Positions 29,875-38,788 of a DNA stretch of 64,000 bases are shown piece by piece (the stretch's first letter is position 1; each line of letters begins with the position of its first letter). Source of the DNA: Ancylobacter rudongensis (lineage in GTDB: Bacteria; Pseudomonadota; Alphaproteobacteria; Rhizobiales; Xanthobacteraceae); contig NZ_FMTP01000001.1 in the NCBI RefSeq assembly GCF_900100155.1, forward strand, positions 682,001 to 746,000, read 5' to 3'. The position numbers were made by a program, and so were the translations under genes. A model generated the notes under the pieces. It had not been told where the DNA came from, ran no database searches, and worked only from the letters and a program-made list of their open reading frames with translations.

Positions 29875-31197
29875 ATGCGCCTGTCCCGCTACTTCCTTCC
29901 CATCCTCCGCGAAGTCCCGAAGGAAGCGGAAATCGTCTCGCACCGCCTCATGCTGCGTGCCGGCATGGTGCGCCAGGAGGGCGCCGGCATCTATGCGTGG
30001 CTGCCGCTGGGCAAGCGCGTGCTGGACAAGATCTGCAACGTCATCCGCGAGGAGCAGAACCGTTCCGGCGCCATCGAGATCATGATGCCGACCATCCAGT
30101 CGGCCGATCTCTGGCGCGAGAGCGGCCGCTATGACGACTATGGCAAGGAGATGCTGCGCATCAAGGACCGGCACGAGCGCGACATGCTGTTCGGGCCGAC
30201 CAATGAGGAGATGCTCACCGAGATCGTCCGGGCCTATGTGAAGTCCTACAAGGATTTGCCGCTGAACCTCTACCACATCCAGTGGAAGTTCCGCGACGAG
30301 GTGCGCCCGCGCTTCGGCGTCATGCGCTCGCGCGAATTCCTGATGAAGGATGCCTATTCGATCGACCTCGATTTCGAGAGCGCGGTCGTCGCCTATAACC
30401 GCATGTTCGTCGCCTATCTGCGCACCTTCGCCCGGCTCGGGCTGAAGGCGATCCCGATGGTGGCCGATACCGGCCCGATCGGCGGCAATCACAGCCATGA
30501 ATTCATCATCCTCGCCTCGACCGGCGAGAGCCAGGTGTTCTGCCATTCCGACTATCTCGGCATGGACACGCCGGAAGAGGGCGTGGACTTCCAGGACCCG
30601 GCGGCTCTGCAAGAGATCGTGAACCGCTGGACCAGCCTTTATGCGGCCACGGAAGAGAAGCATGACGAAGCTGCCTTCGCGGCGATTCCCGACGCGCAGC
30701 AGGTGTCGGCGCGCGGCATCGAGGTGGGTCACATCTTCTATTTCGGCACCAAATATTCCGAGCCGATGGGCGCCAAGGTGACGGGCCCCGATGGCGTGGA
30801 GACGCCCGTGCACATGGGCTCCTACGGCATCGGCCCCTCGCGTCTCGTCGCCGCCATCATCGAGGCGTCGCATGACGAGAACGGCATCATCTGGCCGGAG
30901 GCGATCGCGCCGTTCCGTGTCGGCCTCTTGAACCTCAAGGTGGGCGATGCGGCGACGGACGAGGCCTGCGAGGCGATCTATGCCGAGCTGACCGCGCGCA
31001 ATGTCGACGTTCTGTACGACGACACGGCGGAGCGGCCCGGCTCGAAATTCGCCACCGCCGACCTGATCGGCCTTCCCTGGCAGATCATCGTCGGCCCCAA
31101 GGGGCTGGCGGCCGGCACGGTGGAACTCAAGCGGCGGGCGGATGGCACGCGCGAGACGCTGACCATCGCGGCGGCGCTGGAGCGCATTATCGGTTGA
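29875..31197 (+). CDS. proS: Prolyl-tRNA synthetase (short alphaproteobacterial form)
   Basis: ProS charges tRNA-Pro. The 440-residue class II synthetase has motif 2 ([21 protein letters not shown] region), the proline pocket and motif 3 ([13 protein letters not shown]), then the anticodon-binding domain. It lacks the roughly 180-residue editing insertion of Escherichia coli ProRS. That is normal for alphaproteobacteria, which edit Ala-tRNA-Pro with a separate protein. The ATG at 29875 matches the family start MRLSRYFLP, though it has no clear ribosome binding site. Confidence 0.96.
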   Translation: MRLSRYFLPILREVPKEAEIVSHRLMLRAGMVRQEGAGIYAWLPLGKRVLDKICNVIREEQNRSGAIEIMMPTIQSADLWRESGRYDDYGKEMLRIKDRHERDMLFGPTNEEMLTEIVRAYVKSYKDLPLNLYHIQWKFRDEVRPRFGVMRSREFLMKDAYSIDLDFESAVVAYNRMFVAYLRTFARLGLKAIPMVADTGPIGGNHSHEFIILASTGESQVFCHSDYLGMDTPEEGVDFQDPAALQEIVNRWTSLYAATEEKHDEAAFAAIPDAQQVSARGIEVGHIFYFGTKYSEPMGAKVTGPDGVETPVHMGSYGIGPSRLVAAIIEASHDENGIIWPEAIAPFRVGLLNLKVGDAATDEACEAIYAELTARNVDVLYDDTAERPGSKFATADLIGLPWQIIVGPKGLAAGTVELKRRADGTRETLTIAAALERIIG

Positions 31198-31246
31198 TCT
31201 CGGGACGCGCGCGGCCGATCAGGGCCGGGCGAGGGGCGGAGCAGGC

Positions 31247-32581
31247 ATGGCAGCCAAGAGCGCAGCGCGTCGGGTAAAGGCAGCAAAAACAAAGTCCGCG
31301 ACGGCGCAGGCCGGCGACGAGCCGACAGGCTCGAAGCCGTTCAGCGCCTTCGAGTGGATGCTGTCGCTGCGCTATCTCCGGGCGCGCCGCAAGGAAGGCT
31401 TCATCTCGGTCATTGCCGGCTTCTCCTTTCTCGGCATCATGCTCGGCGTGGCCACGCTCATCATCGTCATGGCTGTGATGAACGGCTTCCGCACCGAGCT
31501 TCTGTCGAAGATCCTCGGCCTGAACGGCCACATGCTGGTGCAGCCGATCGACGGCCCGCTGACCGATTACGACGCCGTGGCCAAGCGCATTGCCGGCGTG
31601 CCGGGCGTGACGCTGGCGGTGCCGCTGGTGGAAGGGCAGGCGCTGGCCTCCTCCGCCTTCAATGCTGGCGGCGTGCTGGTGCGCGGCCTCTCCGAGGCCA
31701 GCCTGCGGGCGCTCCCGGCCATCGGCGCCAATATCCGTGCCGGCACGCTGGAGGGCTTTGACGAGGGTTCCGGCATCGCCATCGGCAAGCGGCTGGCCGA
31801 CCAGCTCTCGCTGCAGGCGGGCGACAACCTGACGCTCGTTGCCCCGCGCGGCGCGGTGACGCCGATGGGCACGACGCCGCGGATCAAGGTCTACAAGATC
31901 GCGGCGGTGTTCGAGATCGGCATGTCGGAATATGACAGCGCCTTCGTCTTCATGCCGCTGGCGGAGAGCCAGGCCTATTTCAACAAGGATGGCGACGTCA
32001 CCGCGATCGAGGTCTATGTCGACAATCCCGACGATGTCGAGCGCTACCGCCCCTTGGTGCAGGCAGCGGCGGAGCGGCCGATCTACATCGTCGACTGGCG
32101 CCAGAGAAACGCCACCTTCTTCAACGCGCTTCAGGTGGAACGGAACGTGATGTTCCTGATCCTGACGCTGATCGTGGTGGTGGCCGCCTTCAACATCGTG
32201 TCGGGCCTCAACATGCTGGTGAAGGACAAAGGCCGCGATATCGGCATCCTTCGCACCATGGGGGCGACGCGCGGGGCGATCATGCGGGTCTTCCTCGTCA
32301 CCGGCGCCGCCATCGGCGTCGTCGGCACGCTGGCCGGCTTCCTGCTGGGCCTTGTCGTGTGCCTGAATGTCGAGGAAATCCGCCAGTTCATTTCGTGGAT
32401 CACCGCGACCGAGCTGTTCTCGCCGGAGCTCTATTATCTCAGCCGCCTGCCGGCCGAGCTGAATGCCGGCGAAACCGCGACCGTCGTGCTCATGGCTCTC
32501 GTTCTGTCCCTTCTCGCTCCGCTCTACCCGTCCTGGCGTGCCGCGCGCCTCGATCCGGTGGAAGCGCTGCGCTACGAATAG
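31247..32581 (+). CDS. lolC: Lipoprotein-releasing ABC transporter permease (LolC/E family)
   Basis: This is the membrane subunit of the LolCDE-type complex that extracts outer-membrane lipoproteins from the inner membrane. The 444-residue product has one N-terminal membrane helix (about residues 56-78) after a basic cytoplasmic tail, a large periplasmic domain, and three C-terminal helices of the FtsX domain ([20 protein letters not shown]). Only one permease gene is present, as in many alphaproteobacteria, implying a homodimer. lolD follows after 11 bases. Confidence 0.94.
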   Translation: MAAKSAARRVKAAKTKSATAQAGDEPTGSKPFSAFEWMLSLRYLRARRKEGFISVIAGFSFLGIMLGVATLIIVMAVMNGFRTELLSKILGLNGHMLVQPIDGPLTDYDAVAKRIAGVPGVTLAVPLVEGQALASSAFNAGGVLVRGLSEASLRALPAIGANIRAGTLEGFDEGSGIAIGKRLADQLSLQAGDNLTLVAPRGAVTPMGTTPRIKVYKIAAVFEIGMSEYDSAFVFMPLAESQAYFNKDGDVTAIEVYVDNPDDVERYRPLVQAAAERPIYIVDWRQRNATFFNALQVERNVMFLILTLIVVVAAFNIVSGLNMLVKDKGRDIGILRTMGATRGAIMRVFLVTGAAIGVVGTLAGFLLGLVVCLNVEEIRQFISWITATELFSPELYYLSRLPAELNAGETATVVLMALVLSLLAPLYPSWRAARLDPVEALRYE

Positions 32582-32592
32582 GAAGGCGCGCC

Positions 32593-33300
32593 ATGGCAAC
32601 CTCACCGTCGACCCTTCCCCCGCGCGCCGCTCTCCACCTCGAAGGCGTCGAGCGCCGCTATGTCCAGGGCGAAGGCACGCTGGAGATCCTGCGTGGTGCC
32701 GACTTCACCGTGCTGGAAGGTCAGTCGGTGGCGCTGGTGGCGCCATCCGGCACCGGCAAGTCGACGCTGCTGCACATTGCCGGCCTGCTGGAGCACCAGG
32801 ACGCCGGCGAGGTGTTCATCGGCGGCACCGCCACCGCCGGGCTGTCCGATGCCGAGCGCACGCGCATCCGCCGCACCGGGGTCGGCTTCGTCTACCAGTT
32901 CCATCATCTGCTGCCGGAATTCTCGGCGCAGGAAAATGTCATGCTGCCGCAGATGATCCGCGGCCTGTCCCGCCGCGAGTCGGCGTCGCGGGCGAAGGAA
33001 CTGCTCAGCTATCTCGGCCTCGCCAAGCGGCTTGAGCATCGCCCCGGCGAACTCTCCGGCGGCGAGCAGCAGCGCGTCGCCATCGCCCGCGCGGTCGCCA
33101 ACGCCCCGCGCGTGCTGCTGGCCGATGAGCCCACAGGCAATCTCGACCCCCACACCGCCGACCATGTGTTCCACGCCCTGTCGCAGCTGGTGGAGGCCAC
33201 CGGGCTGGCGGCTGTTATCGCCACCCATAATCTTGAACTCGCCTCCCGCATGCACCGGCGCGTCACCCTGCGGGAGGGGCAGGTCGTCGAACTCGCCTGA
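32593..33300 (+). CDS. lolD: Lipoprotein-releasing system ATP-binding protein LolD
   Basis: LolD is the ATPase of the lipoprotein exporter. The 235-residue product has Walker [10 protein letters not shown] (residues 50-58), a Q-loop ([16 protein letters not shown], typical of the MacB/LolD group), signature [14 protein letters not shown] and Walker [13 protein letters not shown]. The ATG at 32593 has GGAAGGCG upstream. It ends 91 bases before the first LexA box of the downstream SOS promoter. Confidence 0.96.
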   Translation: MATSPSTLPPRAALHLEGVERRYVQGEGTLEILRGADFTVLEGQSVALVAPSGTGKSTLLHIAGLLEHQDAGEVFIGGTATAGLSDAERTRIRRTGVGFVYQFHHLLPEFSAQENVMLPQMIRGLSRRESASRAKELLSYLGLAKRLEHRPGELSGGEQQRVAIARAVANAPRVLLADEPTGNLDPHTADHVFHALSQLVEATGLAAVIATHNLELASRMHRRVTLREGQVVELA

Positions 33301-33391
33301 GCGCGGGGCGGGGCCGGGCGGCTGGCGCGGGGCGTTTGCGATTCGGCGCGGACGGCACTGGGACTGTTTTCGTTTCGTCAACCATGAACTG

Positions 33392-33406
33392 GAACGAAAG
33401 AAGAAC
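33392..33406. promoter_or_regulatory. LexA box 1 (GAAC-N7-GAAC)
   Basis: GAACGAAAGAAGAAC is a perfect match, on the opposite strand, to the alphaproteobacterial LexA motif GTTC-N7-GTTC. It lies just upstream of the -35 of the micropeptide promoter and 46 bases (centre to centre) from box 2. Confidence 0.75.
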
Positions 33407-33411
33407 ACGGG

Positions 33412-33439
33412 TTGATTGCGGGGATAAGCGGGGTAATGT
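33412..33439 (+). promoter_or_regulatory. Putative promoter of the SOS micropeptide
   Basis: TTGATT (33412-33417), 16-base spacer, TAATGT (33434-33439). LexA box 2 begins on the -10 element and box 1 ends 5 bases before the -35, a layout suited to repression. Confidence 0.6.
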
Positions 33440-33452
33440 TCTCTCTATGTTC
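33438..33452. promoter_or_regulatory. LexA box 2 (GTTC-N7-GTTC)
   Basis: GTTCTCTCTATGTTC is a perfect alphaproteobacterial LexA box overlapping the -10 element and the expected transcription start, 13 bases before the micropeptide ATG. Confidence 0.8.
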
Positions 33453-33465
33453 TAGGGAGGTCGAC

Positions 33466-33564
33466 ATGATCCGTGTTCTTGTCCAGGAAACCGCCGCTCT
33501 CGCGTCCATCGCTCTGTTCGTCGCCATGATCGGCCTGTGGGCCGGGGTCATCACCGGCGTCTGA
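33466..33564 (+). CDS. 32-aa single-span membrane micropeptide under LexA control (SidA-like candidate)
   Basis: The frame encodes 32 residues: a short N-terminus (MIRVLVQE) and one hydrophobic helix (about residues 9-30) ending in ITGV. A near-perfect ribosome binding site, AGGGAGG, lies 5 bases upstream of the ATG, and two LexA boxes flank and overlap its promoter. The Caulobacter checkpoint peptide SidA is a 29-residue LexA-regulated inner-membrane protein that blocks division through FtsW. Size, topology and control match; sequence homology is not shown. The gene lies 225 bases upstream of dnaE. Confidence 0.78.
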   Translation: MIRVLVQETAALASIALFVAMIGLWAGVITGV

Positions 33565-33582
33565 AGGCTCCACGCTTGGGGT

Positions 33583-33703
33583 CTGAGGCATGAAGGCCAA
33601 AGGCCTTCAGCCTGACGCATGAAGGTCTCCGACCTTCAGCCTGTGGCATGAAGGCAGAGGCCGTCAGCCTGAGGCGCGAAGGCCAAAGGCCTTCAACCTG
33701 AGG
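33583..33703. repeat. Four tandem palindromic hairpin repeats between the micropeptide and dnaE
   Basis: Units of 28-29 bases lie at 33583-33610, 33611-33639, 33640-33667 and 33668-33696, followed by a partial unit (CCTGAGG). The consensus is CCTGAGGCATGAAGGCC, then AAA, then GGCCTTCAG. Each unit folds into its own hairpin. Unit 2 changes both arms together (AAGGTC/GACCTT), keeping the pairing, which points to selection or conversion on RNA or cruciform structure. No T tracts follow. Confidence 0.85.
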
Positions 33704-33789
33704 ACAGCGGGGAGGAAGACCCCGCAAGGGTGGACGCCGCCCGGATGGGCGCCCACCATGTCACCCTTCGAGTCGCGGGAGGATCAGAG

Positions 33790-36700
33790 ATGGCGCAGGC
33801 GGATGTCGGTTTCGTGCATCTCCACGTCCATTCCTCCTTCTCCCTGCTGGAGGGCGCGCTCAGCATCGGCAAGCTGGCCGATCTCGCCAAGAAGGACCGC
33901 CAGCCGGCGATCGCGCTGACCGACACCGGCAATCTGTTCGGCGCGCTGGAATTCTCCGAGAAGATGGCCGGCGCCGGCATCCAGCCGATTCTCGGCTGCG
34001 CCGTGGCGGTGGATTTCCCCGGCACCGCGCCGCGCGGCCCCGCCGGGCAGGAGCGCCCGCGCATCGTCCTCCTCGCCGCCAGCGAGGAGGGATGGAAGAA
34101 CCTGATGGAGCTGGTGTCGCGCTCCTTCCTCGACACCGCCTCCGACGGCGCCCCCCACATCAAGGCCGACTGGCTGGACGGGCGCGCCTCCGGTCTGATC
34201 GCTCTGACTGGCGGTCCCTTCGGTCCGATCGACCGGGCGCTGGCGGCCGGCAGCGCCGACCATGCCGAGCAGCGGCTCGTCGCGCTCCGGGACCTGTTCG
34301 GCGACCGGCTTTACGTGGAGATTCAACGCCATGGCGTCGCCGAGGAACGCCGGGTCGAGCCGGCGCTGATCGAGCTCGCCTACCGGCTCGACCTGCCTCT
34401 GGTCGCCACCAACGAACCCTTCTTCGCCGCGCAAGATGATTACGAAGCCCACGACGCCCTGATTTGCATCGCCGAAGGCCGCCTCGTCGCCGAGGCCGAC
34501 CGCCGGCAGCTCACGCCCGATCACCGTTTCCGCACCCGCGCCGAGATGGCCGAGCTGTTTTCGGACTTACCGGAAGCCCTTGCCAATACGGTGGAAATCG
34601 CCCAGCGCTGCGCCTACCGCCCGCGCACCGTCAAGCCGATCCTGCCGCGCTTCACCCGCGACCGCGACGAGGCGGAGGAATTGCGGTTGCAGGCGGAGGA
34701 GGGGCTGCGCAACCGGCTGGCGGTCCATGGCACCACGCCCGGCTTGAGCGAGAAGGACTATGAGGACCGGCTGGCGTTCGAGCTCAGCATCATCGAGAAG
34801 ATGAAGTTTCCCGGTTACTTCCTCATCGTGTCGGACTTCATCAAATGGGCGAAGGCACAGGGGATTCCGGTAGGTCCGGGCCGTGGTTCGGGCGCCGGCT
34901 CGCTCGTCGCCTATTCGCTCACCATCACCGATCTCGACCCGCTGCGCTTCGGCCTTCTGTTCGAGCGCTTCCTGAATCCTGAGCGCGTGTCGATGCCGGA
35001 CTTCGACATCGACTTCTGCCAGGAGCGCCGCGACGAGGTGATCCGCTACGTGCAGCAGCGCTATGGGCGCGACCAGGTGGCGCAGATCATCACTTTCGGC
35101 ACGCTGCAGGCGCGCGGCGTGCTGCGCGATGTCGGCCGGGTGCTGGAAATGCCCTACGGCCAGGTCGACAAGCTCTGCAAGCTGGTGCCGCAGAACCCGG
35201 CCAATCCGGTGACGCTCAAGCAGGCGATCACCGACGAGCCGCGCCTGCAGGGCGAGAGCGACGCCAACCCGGTGGTGAAGCGCGCCTTCGACATCGCCAC
35301 CCGGCTGGAAGGGCTCAACCGCCACGCCTCGACCCACGCCGCCGGCATCGTCATCGGCGACCGGCCGCTGTCGCAGCTGGTGCCTCTCTACCGAGACCCG
35401 CGCTCGGACATGCCGGTCACCCAGTACAATATGAAATGGGTCGAGCAGGCGGGGCTGGTCAAGTTCGACTTCCTCGGCCTGAAAACCCTCACCGTCCTGC
35501 AGACGGCCGTGCGCCTCGTCGCCCAGCGTGGAATCAGGCTCGACCTGTCGACCATCCCGCTGGACGATAAGAAGACCTACGACATGCTGACCCGCGGCGA
35601 GACGGTCGGTGTGTTTCAGGTGGAAAGCGCCGGCATGCGGCGCGCGCTGGTCGACATGAAGCCGGACCGGCTGGAGGACATCATCGCGCTCGTCGCCCTG
35701 TACCGTCCGGGCCCGATGGCGAACATCCCGGTCTATTGCGCGGTCAAGAACGGGCAGGAGAAGGCCGCCTACGCCCACCCGGCGTTGGAAGCCAGCCTGA
35801 AGGAGACCTACGGCGTCATCATCTACCAGGAACAGGTGATGCAGATCGCCCAGACCCTGTCCGGCTATTCGCTCGGCGAAGCCGACATGCTGCGGCGCGC
35901 CATGGGCAAGAAGATTCGCGCCGAGATGGACCAGCAGCGCGCCCGCTTCGTCGATGGCGCGGTGGAACGCGGGGTGCCCAAGGCCAAGGCCTCCGAGATC
36001 TTCGACCTGCTCGCCAAGTTCGCCGATTACGGCTTCAACAAGAGCCACGCGGCGGCCTATGCGCTGGTCTCCTACCAGACCGCCTATATGAAGGCGAACT
36101 ATCCCACCGAGTTCATGGCCGCCTCCATGACGCTGGACATGGGCAACACCGACAAGCTGGCCGAATTCCGCCAGGAATCGCAACGTCTCGGCATCGAGGT
36201 GGTCCCGCCTTCAGTGAACCTCTCGGGGCGCGAGTTTGCGGTGAAGGATGGGCGCATCCTCTACGCCCTTGCCGCCATCAAGGGCGTTGGCGGTCACTCG
36301 GTGGAGGCGATCGTCGAGGCGCGCGGCGAGCGGCCGTTCGCCAGCCTTGCCGACTTCGCCTCGCGCATCAACGCCAAGGCGTTGAACAAGCGGACGATGG
36401 AGAGCTTGGTCAGCGCCGGTGCCTTCGATGCGGTGGAGAGGAATCGCGCCCGGGCGCAGGCGGCGATCGATTTCATCCTCGCCCATGCCGCATCTGTCGG
36501 GGCGGAGGCGGCGTCGGGGCAGGGCAACATGTTTGGTGGACCGTCGGTTGCGGCGGATCTGCCGATCCCCAATGCCGCGCCCTGGCTTCCGGCGGAGAAG
36601 CTGCAGCGCGAATATGACGCCATCGGCTTCTTCCTCACGGGCCACCCGCTCGACGATTACGGCAAGGCGCTGGATAGGCTGCGGGTGCAGCGCTGGACCG

Positions 36701-37224
36701 ACTTCACCCGATCGGTCCGCGCCGGTTCCATGGCGGGTCGCCTTGCGGCCACGGTGGTGAGCCGGCAGGAGCGGCGCACCAAGAGCGGCAACAAGATGGG
36801 CATCGTCGGTCTGTCGGACCCGTCCGGCCAGTTCGAGGCGGTGCTGTTCTCCGAAGCGCTGGCGCAGTACCGCGAATTGCTGGAGCCGGGCAAGGCGCTG
36901 CTGCTGCAGGTCTCGGCCGAACTGCAGGGCGAGGATGTGAGGGCGCGCATCCAGACGGTGGAGCCACTCGACCAGGCCGCGTCGAAGATGCAGAAGGGCA
37001 TGCGCGTCTTTCTGCGCTCGCCCGAACCGCTGGAAAGCGTGGCCACCCGGCTTGGTTCGCTTGGCGGTGGGCGCGGCGATGGCGAGGTGTCGCTGGTGCT
37101 GCTGCTCGGCGAGCGTGGCGATACCGAGGTCGAGGTGAAACTGCCCGGCCGCTTCAGCCTCTCCCCGCAGATCGCCGGTGCGCTGAAGGCGGTTCCCGGC
37201 GTCGAGATGGTGGAGATGGCGTAG
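33790..37224 (+). CDS. dnaE: DNA polymerase III subunit alpha
   Basis: DnaE is the replicative polymerase catalytic subunit. The 1144-residue product opens with the PHP domain (HLHVHS at 10-15) and has PGRGSGAGSLVAYS. The catalytic PDFDIDF motif is at 403-409, with KFDFLGLKTLTVL, a helix-hairpin-helix segment and a C-terminal OB fold (MAGRLAATVVSRQERR). I use the ATG at 33790, with GGGAGGATC upstream; a GTG at 33730 would add 20 residues without family sequence. It is the normal-length replicative form and not the shorter error-prone DnaE2. Confidence 0.97.
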   Translation: MAQADVGFVHLHVHSSFSLLEGALSIGKLADLAKKDRQPAIALTDTGNLFGALEFSEKMAGAGIQPILGCAVAVDFPGTAPRGPAGQERPRIVLLAASEEGWKNLMELVSRSFLDTASDGAPHIKADWLDGRASGLIALTGGPFGPIDRALAAGSADHAEQRLVALRDLFGDRLYVEIQRHGVAEERRVEPALIELAYRLDLPLVATNEPFFAAQDDYEAHDALICIAEGRLVAEADRRQLTPDHRFRTRAEMAELFSDLPEALANTVEIAQRCAYRPRTVKPILPRFTRDRDEAEELRLQAEEGLRNRLAVHGTTPGLSEKDYEDRLAFELSIIEKMKFPGYFLIVSDFIKWAKAQGIPVGPGRGSGAGSLVAYSLTITDLDPLRFGLLFERFLNPERVSMPDFDIDFCQERRDEVIRYVQQRYGRDQVAQIITFGTLQARGVLRDVGRVLEMPYGQVDKLCKLVPQNPANPVTLKQAITDEPRLQGESDANPVVKRAFDIATRLEGLNRHASTHAAGIVIGDRPLSQLVPLYRDPRSDMPVTQYNMKWVEQAGLVKFDFLGLKTLTVLQTAVRLVAQRGIRLDLSTIPLDDKKTYDMLTRGETVGVFQVESAGMRRALVDMKPDRLEDIIALVALYRPGPMANIPVYCAVKNGQEKAAYAHPALEASLKETYGVIIYQEQVMQIAQTLSGYSLGEADMLRRAMGKKIRAEMDQQRARFVDGAVERGVPKAKASEIFDLLAKFADYGFNKSHAAAYALVSYQTAYMKANYPTEFMAASMTLDMGNTDKLAEFRQESQRLGIEVVPPSVNLSGREFAVKDGRILYALAAIKGVGGHSVEAIVEARGERPFASLADFASRINAKALNKRTMESLVSAGAFDAVERNRARAQAAIDFILAHAASVGAEAASGQGNMFGGPSVAADLPIPNAAPWLPAEKLQREYDAIGFFLTGHPLDDYGKALDRLRVQRWTDFTRSVRAGSMAGRLAATVVSRQERRTKSGNKMGIVGLSDPSGQFEAVLFSEALAQYRELLEPGKALLLQVSAELQGEDVRARIQTVEPLDQAASKMQKGMRVFLRSPEPLESVATRLGSLGGGRGDGEVSLVLLLGERGDTEVEVKLPGRFSLSPQIAGALKAVPGVEMVEMA

Positions 37225-37745
37225 CGTTCGGCCCGGTTTCGCCGGACACTGAGCGCGAGGCCCGCTGGCGCGGCTATGCGCGCGGACGTCTTCGCATCGC
37301 CGGAGCCATCGAGGCGGCGCGCTCCACTCTCAAGAGTACATCCCGCCGTTTAGCCCGGCGGTGCCGCGAACAGGATTCGCGCCGCGTTCATCGGCCGCTG
37401 ACATCCGCGCCCGCGCGGCATGGGGCTCGATCGACCCTCCCGGCCGCCTGCCGGGCCCGCTTGCCGCCAGACTTCATGCTCGAACGGCGCTTCGACGGCG
37501 GGCTGGGCCTGCGGGTGCGCGACCGGGGAACCCCAGGCTCCCATTCGGCGATACCCATCGGAGAAGGCCGATCAACTAAGAATTGAAAATGGGTGAGTTA
37601 AGTATGTCGGGGGCTGCAATTTGTGTCCCGCTATTTCCCGATTATTTCTATATGGTTTCATGATGCCTTTTTCGTGATTTTTGCTTGATCTTTGTAGGGA
37701 ATGCCGTTGTTTGCCGCCAGAGGGACATGAGGGACAATCAGGACG
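37225..37745. other. 521-base intergenic region with AT-rich half
   Basis: No gene supported. The left half is GC-rich like the rest. From about 37577 to 37720 the sequence turns markedly AT-rich (for example TTATTTCTATATGG and CTTTTTCGTGATTTTTGC), unlike any other part of the window. This suggests foreign origin or a promoter/leader of the sulfotransferase gene. Confidence 0.6.
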
Positions 37746-38606
37746 GTGGTGTTCAAGGGATCTGAAACACGGCGGGCAATTCTAATTCTGGGCATGCACA
37801 GGAGTGGCACGTCGGCGCTGACGCGGACGGTCAATCTTCTTGGGGCCGCCACGCCGCAGACATTGATGGGCGCGACCTCGGGAAACCTGCGCGGTCACTG
37901 GGAATCGAAGCCGATCGTCGATTTGAACGACGAGATTCTCGCCGCGTGCGGGCACAGGTGGTACTCGCGCGGCCGGATCGTCGAGTCGCCGAGCAAGGTA
38001 GTGCGCGCCAATGGCATGTGGCAGCGGCTGCGTGACACGCTGGACAGCGAATTCGGCGGCGCTTCGACGGTCGTGTTGAAGGACCCCCGCGTCAGCCGGC
38101 TGGTTCCACTCTACCGCGAGGCGCTGACAGAAGCTGGCTATGCAGTGGAAGCCGTCCTTACGCTGCGCAACCCGCTGGAAGTTGCCCAGTCGCTGGCGCG
38201 TCGCGACGCCATGGAGCCCCGCCGGGCACTTGCTCTATGGATGCGCTACACGCTGGATGCGGAACGCGGCACGCGCGGCCTGCCCCGGGCTCTGGTCGTC
38301 TACGACGCTCTGCTTGAGGATTGGCGGGGTACGACTGGCCGGATGAAGCAGCAGCTTGGCGGCTACTGGCCCGAGGTGACGCCGGAGGTCGCCGCCGCAA
38401 TCGACGAGTTCCTTAGCCCGACCCTCCGCCATCACGTTATCGCGGTGCCTGGGGCCGGACTCGGGCGTTCGGCTATCGCGGGTCTGCTGTATCGCGACAT
38501 GGCCCGTGCCCTGATCGATGCCCCGTCTTCCACGCCGGGCTTTCTTGCCTCCGCCTTGGCTGAGTGGAGCCTGCGCGCCAGTCGCTCGTCTGCCCGTCGG
38601 GTGTAG
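37746..38606 (+). CDS. Sulfotransferase-family protein
   Basis: The 286-residue product begins with a P-loop-like segment GMHRSGTSAL (residues 16-25), the 5'-PAPS binding motif of sulfotransferases. VVLKDPRVSRLVPLYREA and LRNPLEVAQSLARRD follow, corresponding to the 3'-phosphate binding region. It would transfer sulfate from PAPS to an unknown acceptor, perhaps a cell-surface glycan or lipid. The GTG at 37746 is the first start; the ribosome binding site is weak. The gene stands alone between dnaE and rpsB behind an AT-rich leader, so it may be acquired. Confidence 0.8.
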   Translation: MVFKGSETRRAILILGMHRSGTSALTRTVNLLGAATPQTLMGATSGNLRGHWESKPIVDLNDEILAACGHRWYSRGRIVESPSKVVRANGMWQRLRDTLDSEFGGASTVVLKDPRVSRLVPLYREALTEAGYAVEAVLTLRNPLEVAQSLARRDAMEPRRALALWMRYTLDAERGTRGLPRALVVYDALLEDWRGTTGRMKQQLGGYWPEVTPEVAAAIDEFLSPTLRHHVIAVPGAGLGRSAIAGLLYRDMARALIDAPSSTPGFLASALAEWSLRASRSSARRV

Positions 38607-38619
38607 GCGCGACGCGGAC

Positions 38620-38648
38620 TTGCCACGGAGACCGCACTCCCCTATAAG
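38620..38648 (+). promoter_or_regulatory. Putative sigma70 promoter of rpsB-tsf
   Basis: TTGCCA (38620-38625), 17-base spacer, TATAAG (38643-38648). This leaves a leader of about 135 bases before rpsB, in keeping with autogenous control by S2 known in other bacteria. Confidence 0.6.
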
Positions 38649-38788
38649 CCGCGCCATTCCGCACGCGGACTCGCGGCCGGACGCCCATTGTCACGACGTG
38701 ATGCGGGCTCCAGTGCCGCTCCGGTGCCGTAAGCCGAATTCCTCGGCACGGCCATGTCCGCGGAGGCCCAACCGGACGAGAGACGACA

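Noticed and set aside
33583-33703. Tandem repeats considered as a CRISPR array
   Set aside because: Repeats are contiguous with no unique spacers, only four units, and no cas genes in the window. They are hairpin repeats.
33730-33789. 20-codon N-terminal extension of DnaE from a GTG start
   Set aside because: The extension has no family similarity and the ATG at 33790 has a much better ribosome binding site.
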